From a halophilic archaeon J07HX64 (GTDB lineage Archaea > Halobacteriota > Halobacteria > Halobacteriales > Haloarculaceae): a DNA stretch of 9,292 bases. Where the stretch lies: assembly GCA_000416085.1 (NCBI GenBank), contig KE356579.1:2635024-2644315 (forward strand). The letters are read 5' to 3'. The translations under genes and the position numbers were made by a program. Each line of letters starts with the position of its first letter. The stretch's first letter is position 1. Shown here in pieces: positions 1 to 5,971 of the stretch. The notes beneath the pieces are model-generated. The model was not told where the DNA came from and did no database searches. It was given only the letters and a program-made list of their open reading frames with translations.

Positions 1-2
1 AC

Positions 3-980
3 CTGATAGACGCCGGCGGCAAGCGGTTGCGGCCGGTGATACTCCTACTCGCCGCGGAGGCCGTCGCCAACCGCCAGACCGGTGACTCCGAGCGAGAGCC
101 CGTCGAAACAAACGGTGGGAGTCGACTACCCGAGATTCCGGACGACCCCTCCGAGTACCGTCAGTTTCCCGCCGCCGACGGCCGAGGTGTCGACGTACTC
201 ACGGCTGCGGCCTGTATCGAGGTGGTCCACACGTTCTCGCTCATCCACGACGACATCCTCGACGACGACGACGTGCGCCGCGGCGTGCCGGCCGTCCACC
301 GGCAGTACGGCGACGAGATGGCGATTCTCGCCGGTGACAAACTGTTTGCCCGCTCGTTCGAACTGTTGCTCGAAACCGGGGCCGCCCCGCGCAACGCGGT
401 TCCCGCGCTCGGGATGCTCTCGCGAACCTGCGTCAAACTCTGTGAGGGGGAGGGTCTCGACATCTCCTTCGAGGAGCGCGATGCGGTCTCTGTCCCGGAG
501 TACCTGCAGATGATCGACCTGAAGACGGGGGTATTGTTCGCCGCCACCGCGAGCATTCCCGCGGTCGTGCTGGGGCACAAGAACGCGGTCGACCCGCTCG
601 CCGGTTACGGCCGCGAGGTCGGTCGTGCGTTCCAGATAAAGGACGACCTCCTCGATCTGACCGCCTCGACAGAGGCGCTCGGCAAACAGCGCGGGAGCGA
701 CCTCGTCGAGGGGAAACAAACGATCGTGACTGCACACGCACGGGAACAGGGGGTCGACGTGGACAGCCTCGTCGAGAGCGAGAGTCTCGAGGAGGTCACC
801 GAGGACGAGATCGACGACGCTGTCGCGGAACTCGAGGACGCCGGGAGTATCACACACGCACGCGAGATGGCACGTGACTGTGTCGAGCGCGGAAAGGAAC
901 ACCTCTCCGCGCTTCCGGACACCAGACCCCGGCGGCTGCTCACCGACATCGCCGAACACCTCGTCGAGCGTGATAACTAA
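3..980 (+). CDS. idsA: Geranylgeranyl diphosphate synthase (polyprenyl synthetase), 5'-truncated by the window edge
   Basis: Trans-prenyltransferase that condenses IPP with allylic diphosphates to make the C20 (possibly longer) precursor of archaeal ether lipids and carotenoids. The frame is already open at the left edge and begins with the family motif GGKRLRP (bases 15-35), so the true start lies outside the window; a TTG at 27 inside that motif is not the start. The first aspartate-rich motif DDILD is at bases 249-263 and is followed by further Asp residues and RRG. The second, DDLLD, is at 642-656 after FQIK. A Phe (codon 234-236) sits five residues before the first DDxxD; in archaeal GGPP synthases a bulky aromatic here limits product length, so C20 is the likely product (inference). 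About 71 residues separate GGKRLRP from the first motif, some 35 more than in E. coli IspA, because of an acidic, low-complexity insertion. 325 residues are visible and the C-terminus is complete. Confidence 0.94.
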   Translation: MIDAGGKRLRPVILLLAAEAVANRQTGDSEREPVETNGGSRLPEIPDDPSEYRQFPAADGRGVDVLTAAACIEVVHTFSLIHDDILDDDDVRRGVPAVHRQYGDEMAILAGDKLFARSFELLLETGAAPRNAVPALGMLSRTCVKLCEGEGLDISFEERDAVSVPEYLQMIDLKTGVLFAATASIPAVVLGHKNAVDPLAGYGREVGRAFQIKDDLLDLTASTEALGKQRGSDLVEGKQTIVTAHAREQGVDVDSLVESESLEEVTEDEIDDAVAELEDAGSITHAREMARDCVERGKEHLSALPDTRPRRLLTDIAEHLVERDN

Positions 981-990
981 CGCCGCATCG

Positions 991-1004
991 ACCGGAGGAC
1001 CGGT
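991..1004. terminator. Possible small hairpin between two converging genes
   Basis: ACCGG-AGGA-CCGGT is a perfect 5-bp inverted repeat with a 4-base loop, 11 bases after the GGPP synthase stop and before the leftward gene that ends at 1095. The position suits a terminator for either gene. The stem is short, there is no T-run after it, and archaeal termination usually depends on T-tracts, so this is weak. The remaining bases up to 1094 hold nothing I recognise. Confidence 0.15.
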
Positions 1005-1094
1005 GTGTGACAGGCGACAAACAACGAGTTACTGTCCGAGGGACACGTTCCTCAGCGGTCTCGGGGTAGCGGAGTCAACGTCGGTCCGTACCGT

Positions 1095-1535
1095 TTATTC
1101 GCTGGCGGCACGTTCACAGACGGTCTCCCACCGGCCCTGTTCTTCGAGAAAGCGCTGGAGTTCACCGGCGTACTCGCCGGTGAGTTCGGTTGCGGCGTCG
1201 AGTTTCTCCTGGTCGACCCCGTCGTCGGACCCGCTGAACAGGCCGCGAACACGGTCGAGCAGTCCATCGCCGCTGCTTCGACTCCCGCCACCCGGTTGTG
1301 CACCCATTCCGCTCGGGATGTTCTCGAGTTCGGGGATGATCTGTTCGACCTTTCCTGTCTCGGCCACGAGTCGGGCCTCCGACGGTGTCTCGGGGCTATC
1401 GATACTGAACTCGACGGCGGTCATTATCAGCCCCCACTGCTGGTTCGAGAACTCGGAGTTCCGGACCCGGTCCTCGAACTGCCTGTCGACCTGCATCCGT
1501 GCGCCTGTGATGCTGTCTGTCCACGCGTTGCTCAT
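1095..1535 (-). CDS. Haloarchaeal protein of unknown function, DUF5799-like
   Basis: 146-residue soluble acidic protein with no signal peptide or membrane segment. I recall similar haloarchaeal proteins under the name DUF5799; that link is from memory, and the function is unknown. The N-terminal part (about 1-75) looks folded and carries the pattern I remember for the group: WTD near the start, NQQWGLIMTAVEF, and VEQIIPELENIPSGMG near 63-78. A Gly/Ser-rich linker follows (about 80-90), then a segment of the form LLDRVRGLFSG, then an acidic helical C-terminus. The ATG at 1535 is the only convincing start and gives the family-like N-terminus. The next gene upstream on the same strand ends at 1740, about 200 bases away, so co-transcription is possible but not shown. 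It converges on the GGPP synthase gene. Confidence 0.8.
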   Translation of the reverse strand: MSNAWTDSITGARMQVDRQFEDRVRNSEFSNQQWGLIMTAVEFSIDSPETPSEARLVAETGKVEQIIPELENIPSGMGAQPGGGSRSSGDGLLDRVRGLFSGSDDGVDQEKLDAATELTGEYAGELQRFLEEQGRWETVCERAASE

Positions 1536-1739
1536 ACACCTGCGTAGGAAACGAGTTCACATCAGCGTTCGGTCACGGTCCTGCCACGTGCGGACAGGAA
1601 CCCGGTCAACACCGATAGCCCCTGTTCGTGGGCCCGGCACACACAGTCGAACCCGGCACCCACCTCGCACTCGAACTTCCTGCGAACCGTCGCGGTCGTC
1701 TCTGACAGCGGTCGTAGGCGCCGGCGGAGGCCTGTATCG

Positions 1740-2174
1740 CTACGGTTCGGGCCCATCGAGCCACGTCTCCTGCAGGTACAGCCACCGGGCGGCCGGTCGT
1801 GTTCCCGGGTCCCCGTCGGTGGTCCCGGGTGGGGCAAACAGCGCGGTGCTGAGTCGGCCGGTCGCTCCGGGTCCGGTCTGTCCCGACTGCCACTCCTCGT
1901 AGCGCACGAGCGCGCGGTCCCCCTCGATATCGACTGCCTCGACGTTCCGTATCTCGATGTCGAACCCCGTCCTGCTGTCGTACTGCTCCCGAACACCCGC
2001 GAGCACCGTCTCGCGGTCGCTGACCAGACCGTCGGGGGAGACGAGTTCGAACGACCCCCCGAGCGCCCGCTCGACGCGCCCGAACTCGTCTCGGTCTGCC
2101 CGGCCCCGGTACCAGCGGACGAAGAGCGCGTGCAGTTCCTCGATCTCGCGCTCGCAGTCGGTCACAGACGGCAT
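1740..2174 (-). CDS. NTF2-like superfamily protein (DUF4440/SnoaL type)
   Basis: 144-residue soluble protein with the pattern of a small cone-shaped NTF2-like domain. An N-terminal helix (about 5-35) contains LHALFVRWYRGRADRDEF. It is followed by a loop around SPDGLVSDRETVLAGVREQY (about 47-66) and alternating strands ending in RALVRYEEWQSG and RWLYLQETWLD. Such domains may be enzymes or ligand-binding pockets; I see no catalytic set that would choose one, so substrate and role are unknown. A Gly/Pro/Thr-rich loop (about 113-128) separates the last two strands and is probably disordered. The ATG at 2174 is preceded about 25 bases upstream by a weak TATA-like element, which fits the leaderless transcripts common in haloarchaea. 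DUF4440 versus SnoaL assignment is uncertain. Confidence 0.75.
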   Translation of the reverse strand: MPSVTDCEREIEELHALFVRWYRGRADRDEFGRVERALGGSFELVSPDGLVSDRETVLAGVREQYDSRTGFDIEIRNVEAVDIEGDRALVRYEEWQSGQTGPGATGRLSTALFAPPGTTDGDPGTRPAARWLYLQETWLDGPEP

Positions 2175-2196
2175 ATCCCCGGTTCGTCACACTCGG

Positions 2197-2202
2197 ATTT
2201 AG
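2197..2202 (-). promoter_or_regulatory. Weak TATA-like element for the NTF2-like gene
   Basis: On the minus strand the sequence reads CTAAAT, centred about 26 bases before the ATG at 2174. That is the distance expected if transcription starts at the start codon (leaderless). The match to the haloarchaeal TATA consensus is poor and no clear BRE is seen. Confidence 0.25.
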
Positions 2203-2259
2203 CTGTTCTGGCCGGCTCCTCCCTGTGAGAGTGACAGTTGACAGGTCGAACGTAGACGT

Positions 2260-2594
2260 ATGACCGGGAGTATCGACCCGTTCGCGCCGGTGACACGGCC
2301 CGCGAGACAGCTCCGGGAGGGAGGGTACGGCCACCGCGTGGAGCGGTATCTCGGGAAGAGAGCCGAGCGTGACAGGGTCATAAACGCGTTCGTGACCGCA
2401 ACCGGGGGGCGCGCCGGGAGACTGTCGGGGCGCTCGAATCCGCGGGTGCGACTGTCGGGCGCGTGAGCGTCGACCACGGGCTCTCGGTGGAGCGACTCAT
2501 AACGGACGTGGAGACAACGTTTGCGACGCGGTTCCCCGGTGTCGCCGAGACAGTCGAGCGCGAGCGCCCCTGGGACCGGCTCTATCCGCGGTAG
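2260..2594 (+). pseudogene. Small acidic/basic protein of unknown function, broken by a -1 frameshift at a G6 run
   Basis: I do not recognise this protein. The ATG at 2260 opens a frame (MTGSIDPFAPVTRP..., 50 coherent codons) ending near AFVTATGG at 2409. Read on in the same frame, it soon turns into Arg/Ser-rich sequence and stops at 2466. The neighbouring frame continues as good haloarchaeal coding sequence: ARRETVGALESAGATVG, then SVDHGLSVERLITDVE, ending in PWDRLYPR with a TAG at 2592-2594. One extra G in the run at 2404-2409 would join both parts into a 111-residue protein rich in predicted helix, with no signal peptide or membrane span. No clear TATA box precedes it, and an in-frame stop at 2239 fixes the start region. 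It lies 26 bases from the converging arfC gene. It is either a recent pseudogene or an intact gene hit by a sequence error. Confidence 0.65.
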
Positions 2595-2620
2595 TTCCCC
2601 GTCGGTTCTCGGCGAGGCTG

Positions 2621-3283
2621 TCACTCGACGGTGTACTCGAGCAACACACCGTCGTCGACCTGGTCGACGCCGTCGAGTCGGAGTTCGGGAAAGTCAGAGC
2701 GGAACCCATCGCCGTCGGCCAGGGTCGGCGCGTCGCGGCCACCGATGACCAGCGACCCCACGTAGACGGAGAGCCGGTCGACGAGGGCGGCCGCGAACAG
2801 TGAGTAGATCAGTTCGCCCCCACCCTCGACCATCACCTGATCGAACCCCCGGTCCTCGAGCGCATCGAGTCCGGCCGACAGGTCTGTCTGTTCCGCCCCG
2901 GTCCGAACAACAGTCGCGCCGGCGGTCTCCAGTCGGGTGGCCCGCTCGGCCGGTGCGTCGGCGCCCGCGAGCAACACCGTCTCGGCCGCACCGGAGAGCA
3001 CCCCTGCGTCAGGTGGCGTGCGCAGTTTCGAGTCGGCGACGACACGCGCGGGGTCTGCCGGGTCGCCGCGTGCCTGTCGTTCCGCCCGGCGACGCTCGCT
3101 GTCGACGGTCAACGAGGGGTCGTCGGCCAGCACCGTGCCGACACCGACCATCACCGCGTCACTGTCGGCGCGCAGCGCGTCCACACGGTCGAAGTCCCGT
3201 GGCCCGCTTATCGCTATCTGCTCGCGCTCGCGCGAGGAGAGTTTGCCGTCTGCGCTCATCGCGGCGTTCACCACGACCTGCAT
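2621..3283 (-). CDS. arfC: 2,5-diamino-6-(ribosylamino)-4(3H)-pyrimidinone 5'-phosphate reductase
   Basis: Archaeal riboflavin/F420-precursor enzyme of the RibD C-terminal (dihydrofolate-reductase-like) family. It reduces the ribosylamino side chain of the pyrimidinone phosphate to ribitylamino form with NAD(P)H in the cytosol. Visible family features are the N-terminal VVVNAAMSADGKLSS (residues about 3-17), SDAVMVGVGTVLADDPSLT (about 41-59), and the cofactor-side VMVEGGGELIYSLF followed by LVDRLSVYVGSLVIGG toward the C-terminus. At 220 residues it matches stand-alone archaeal reductases; no deaminase domain is attached, unlike bacterial RibD. I chose the ATG at 3283 because MQVVVNAAM fits the family; the in-frame ATG eight codons upstream (3307) adds an unrelated tail. 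No other riboflavin gene is nearby. It lies downstream of the frameshifted remnant at 3382-3817 on the same strand and converges on the gene ending at 2594. Confidence 0.93.
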   Translation of the reverse strand: MQVVVNAAMSADGKLSSREREQIAISGPRDFDRVDALRADSDAVMVGVGTVLADDPSLTVDSERRRAERQARGDPADPARVVADSKLRTPPDAGVLSGAAETVLLAGADAPAERATRLETAGATVVRTGAEQTDLSAGLDALEDRGFDQVMVEGGGELIYSLFAAALVDRLSVYVGSLVIGGRDAPTLADGDGFRSDFPELRLDGVDQVDDGVLLEYTVE

Positions 3284-3381
3284 ACCGGCGGTAGGCCACC
3301 GTCTCACTACTGCGTTCGGGTTCGAGGGGCAGAGACTGCGCTCGGACTCGGAGGGCGAACCTCTGGAGTGGGGTCTGACAG

Positions 3382-3817
3382 TCAGATCGATTCGCCAATC
3401 TGGTAGGTCCCGTCGAGCGCTGTCAGCGTCCCGTCGTCGGTCCGGAGCGTGAGGCTGAACTCGCCGGAGGTGGGTGCCCGGAGGCGGTGACGACCCTCCT
3501 CCGGACCTCGGACGGTGAGAGAGGTCACCGGTGTTATCAGCGGTTCACCGGTCCACACCGTTGTCCATCTCGAACGCACAGTCGAGTCCGAGTTCGAGTT
3601 CTGGTCAGCCTGTAATAGGGTACGCTCTCGGGTTTGGACGTGTCACCAGCCTCGAGGTCGAGGGTGACCCCGTGGAGCGTGACGCTGCTCTTGAGGTTCG
3701 CGGGCAGTTGCTCGCCGCCCGCAGAGGTTCCCGAGCAAGGAGGCTCCGGCGAGCGTCGCCGGTATCACCGCGACACCAGTCGGAGTGAGCACGCCTGGTA
3801 TCTCTCTGTTCGCGCAC
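3382..3817 (-). pseudogene. Frameshifted remnant of a small Tat-exported protein
   Basis: No single frame spans this region, but four successive pieces join in order on the minus strand. A GTG at 3817 gives a twin-arginine start (REQRDTRR). After a break near 3787-3790 comes LTPTGVAVIPATLAGASLL, a Tat-type hydrophobic stretch. After a break near 3717 comes GEQLPANLKSSVTLHGVTLD, then LEAGDTSKPESVPYYRLT. After a break near 3600-3603 comes NSNSDSTVRSRW, leading to SLTVRGPEEGRHRLRAPTSG and the C-terminus DGTLTALDGTYQIGESI. The sum is about 144 codons: a Tat signal plus a small, probably beta-rich extracytoplasmic domain. No lipobox Cys follows LAG (it reads LAGAS). I do not recognise the family. 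No promoter is visible upstream. Three frame breaks in 436 bases suggest decay, though sequence error is possible. Only the last piece (from about 3579) would be found by ordinary gene calling. Confidence 0.5.
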
Positions 3818-4113
3818 GTGAACCGACAGAACAGCCGCGTGACCGTGCCACGGCCTGTCTACACGTGTCCTCGGGTTTCGATCTCGTAGAGCCGCTGTGG
3901 CTCGGACCGAAGAGTGACAGTTCAGCTCGGTTCGAGACTCGAAACGGGAACAGTAGCCCCCGATTCCGGCAGTGTACTGGGACCTGCATGGGTCACACTC
4001 GTCGTGGTGTGGCGTGGCAGAGGGTCACAGTGTGGGGTGGAAGCGGCGGGTTTATACGCCTGGGTAGACCATTTTCGGCACAGTCTAGTGGCGTGACGTG
4101 GAAGCGTTACGGC
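3818..4113. other. Non-coding stretch upstream of the ribosomal operon
   Basis: I find no convincing gene on either strand here. Open frames exist, but their translations are Ser/Arg/Cys-rich and unlike the acidic neighbours. Apart from the TATA box near 4051, the only structure I see is the interrupted palindrome TTCGAG-A-CTCGAA at 3931-3943, about 120 bases before the TATA box. It could be a protein site or chance. This is where control of the downstream operon should lie. Confidence 0.5.
4051..4058 (+). promoter_or_regulatory. TATA box of the S10 ribosomal operon
   Basis: TTTATACG stands out in a GC-rich context (GGCGGG just before it) and lies about 60 bases before the ATG at 4114. With the usual 24-27 base spacing, transcription would start near 4080, giving a leader of about 33 bases. 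It is the only good TATA-like element seen ahead of the eight-gene cluster. The BRE position is not a clear match. Confidence 0.6.
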
Positions 4114-4962
4114 ATGACAGTCACCGTGCTCGTGCCGTCGTCACTCGTTCGCGAGGCAGCAAAACGCGAGGCGACCCGGAAACTGGGCTCCGTTGCCCGT
4201 GCCGCGGTCGTCTTCCAGGTGGACCGAGTTACCGTCTACCCGGACCCTGCGGGCGAGCGGAGACACGACGACGGGTTCGTCGAAACCGTGCTGCGGTACG
4301 CCGCGACGCCGCCCCACCTCCGAAAGGAGGTGTGGGACGAGCGGGACGAACTAGAGCACGTGGGCGTGATGCCGCCGCTCCGCGTGCGCTCACAGACCGG
4401 CTCCGAACCGGAGCGTTCGGGGTCGTCAAAACAAGGAATCGTGACCGAGGTCGGAGCTGATGGCCGCGTTCGGGTTAGTTGCGGACTGCAACACCCGGTT
4501 TCACTCCCGGTGCCGCCGGCGATGGCGACACCGTCGGAGGGGGCGCGTGTCACCGTCAGCGTCTCTTCACGAGAGCCGGTCCGCGCAAAGCTCGTCGACC
4601 AGCCCACACCGGGCTACGTCGTCGACAGCACGGATCTCGACAGCGCGCTCGTCCGTGAGGATGCAGGAGTAACAATCGCGTCCTCGCGGTACGGTGAGCG
4701 CCTGCGGCCGGGTCGTATCGAGGAGCTCGCGGCATCGTGCCGCGAGAACAGTCCCGACGACACAGCCTCGTACACAGTCGCGTTCGGGGCGCCCAAACGC
4801 GGTATACCCGCCATACGCGGACTCGACACCGAGGCCGTTCGGAACGGCACACGAGGAGCGTTCGACCGATGGGTGAACACGGTTCCAGACCAAGGAAGCG
4901 AGGTAGTGCGAACGGAGGAGGCGATGTTCGCAACGCTCGGCTGCCTGAACTTAATGGATTAA
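4114..4962 (+). CDS. SPOUT-family RNA methyltransferase (predicted uridine-N3, Methyltrn_RNA_3)
   Basis: 282-residue SAM-dependent methyltransferase of the SPOUT (trefoil-knot) class, in the archaeal group related to human SPOUT1/C9orf114, annotated as putative RNA uridine-N3 methyltransferase. The N-terminal half-knot begins MTVTVLVPSSLVREA and contains KREATRKLGSVARAA (17-31). Next are FVETVLRYAATPPHLRK (55-71) and PPLRVRSQTGSEPE (87-100). A small OB-like inserted domain (about 105-160) has GIVTEVGADGRVRVSCGLQHP. The C-terminal knot has VAFGAPKRGIP (222-232) and NTVPDQGSEVVRTEEAMFAT (255-274). Haloarcula 23S rRNA is known to carry a 3-methyluridine near the peptidyl-transferase centre, and this enzyme is a candidate for that mark (inference). 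The ATG at 4114 matches the family N-terminus; the frame is open upstream but that translation is not protein-like. It is the first operon gene, with rpl3 starting 4 bases after its stop. Confidence 0.9.
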   Translation: MTVTVLVPSSLVREAAKREATRKLGSVARAAVVFQVDRVTVYPDPAGERRHDDGFVETVLRYAATPPHLRKEVWDERDELEHVGVMPPLRVRSQTGSEPERSGSSKQGIVTEVGADGRVRVSCGLQHPVSLPVPPAMATPSEGARVTVSVSSREPVRAKLVDQPTPGYVVDSTDLDSALVREDAGVTIASSRYGERLRPGRIEELAASCRENSPDDTASYTVAFGAPKRGIPAIRGLDTEAVRNGTRGAFDRWVNTVPDQGSEVVRTEEAMFATLGCLNLMD

Positions 4963-4966
4963 CACA

Positions 4967-5968
4967 ATGCCAGACAGACCACGCAAAGGCTCGATGGGTT
5001 TCAGCCCGCGAAGCCGCGCGTCCGACGAGACACCACGGTTCGGGAGTTGGCCCGACGACGAGGGACAGCCCGCACCGCAGGGGTTTGCCGGCTACAAGGC
5101 CGGAATGACCCACGTGACGACAATAAACGACCAGCCGGGGTCGCCCCGCGAGGGGATGGAGGAGACTGTGCCGGTCACTGTCGTCGAGACGCCACCGGTT
5201 CGTGTGGTTGCGCTTCGAGCCTACGAGGAGACACCGTACGGAAAGCGACCGCTGACCGAGGTCTGGACCGACGAGTTCAGACCCGAACTCGAACGGGCAC
5301 TCGATCTGCCCGCCGAGCCCGGTGGGGTCGCGGAGGAACAGCTATACGACGCACTCGAGTCGGGCAAACTGTCGGACGTGCACACGATAACGCACACAGT
5401 GCCAGCCGAACTCTCCGGGGTGCCAAAGAAGCGACCCGACGTGATGGAGAACCGCATCGGCGGCGGTTCGATGGCCGACCGGGTCGAGGCGGGTCTCGAG
5501 ATGCTCGAGGACGGCGAGTACCCGATGAACGACGTGTTCCGCGCCGGTGAGTACGCCGACGCCGCGGGTATCACGACCGGAAAGGGTACCCAGGGCCCGG
5601 TGAAACGCTGGGGTGTACAGAAGCGGAAAGGAAAACACTCACGCCAGGGCTGGCGGCGCCGCATCGGCAATCTCGGCCCCTGGAACCCCTCGCGGGTGCG
5701 TTCGACAGTCCCCCAGCAGGGACAGACCGGCTACCACCAGCGGACCGAACTCAACAAGCGTCTCCTCGCAATCGAGGACGACGGGTTCGAGGTGGACGGC
5801 GGTCTCATCGAGTACGGCGACGTCTCGGGGGCGTACACGCTGGTGAAGGGGTCGGTTCCCGGGCCGAAACAACGGCTCGTCCGACTGCGCCCTGCGGTGC
5901 GTCCAAACGACCAGCCGCGTCTCGACCCCGAGGTACGGTACGTTTCGACGGCGTCCAGTCAGGGGTAA
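4967..5968 (+). CDS. rpl3: 50S ribosomal protein L3 (uL3)
   Basis: 333 residues, close to the length of other haloarchaeal L3 proteins. L3 binds 23S rRNA early in assembly and sends extensions toward the peptidyl-transferase centre. Visible features: the basic N-terminus RPRKGSMGFSPRSRA (4-18), GYKAGMTHV (42-50), the rRNA-binding stretch VKRWGVQKRKGKHSRQGWRR (212-231), and GNLGPWNPSRV (234-244). Trp239 there corresponds to the yeast L3 Trp255 of the central extension that nears the peptidyl-transferase centre. GYHQRTE follows at 255-261. An acidic linker (about 105-135) suits a high-salt cytoplasm. No Shine-Dalgarno sequence is seen before the ATG at 4967 (TTAACACAATG), so initiation probably follows termination of the gene 4 bases upstream. 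Rpl4 starts 3 bases after the stop. Confidence 0.98.
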   Translation: MPDRPRKGSMGFSPRSRASDETPRFGSWPDDEGQPAPQGFAGYKAGMTHVTTINDQPGSPREGMEETVPVTVVETPPVRVVALRAYEETPYGKRPLTEVWTDEFRPELERALDLPAEPGGVAEEQLYDALESGKLSDVHTITHTVPAELSGVPKKRPDVMENRIGGGSMADRVEAGLEMLEDGEYPMNDVFRAGEYADAAGITTGKGTQGPVKRWGVQKRKGKHSRQGWRRRIGNLGPWNPSRVRSTVPQQGQTGYHQRTELNKRLLAIEDDGFEVDGGLIEYGDVSGAYTLVKGSVPGPKQRLVRLRPAVRPNDQPRLDPEVRYVSTASSQG

Positions 5969-5971
5969 ACG

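Noticed and set aside
126..959. 277-codon open frame antisense to the GGPP synthase gene.
   Set aside because: Composition mirrors the codon structure of the sense gene, which carries all the family motifs; no recognisable domain in the antisense product.
3284..3307. Upstream ATG at 3307 as start of arfC.
   Set aside because: It adds MRRWPTAG, which does not fit the family; the ATG at 3283 gives the conserved N-terminal strand directly.
2228..3922. The 12-base word AGAGTGACAGTT occurs at 2228-2239 and 3911-3922, both in upstream regions.
   Set aside because: A few shared 12-mers are expected by chance in a window of this length, and the flanks do not match.
3928..3945. GGTTCGAGACTCGAA resembles a tRNA T-loop.
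   Set aside because: No acceptor stem, D-loop or anticodon arm could be paired around it, and the match is explained by the palindrome.
3914..4096. 60-codon plus-strand frame (TVQLGSRLETGTVAPDSG...).
   Set aside because: Starts with GTG without a ribosome site, overlaps the TATA box, and has no recognisable similarity or haloarchaeal acidic bias.
3634..4113. Frame open without stops for 480 bases upstream of the SPOUT gene, which could extend it to 442 residues.
   Set aside because: The translation is Ser/Arg/Cys-rich and unlike the family, it runs across the TATA box, and the ATG at 4114 gives the exact family N-terminus.
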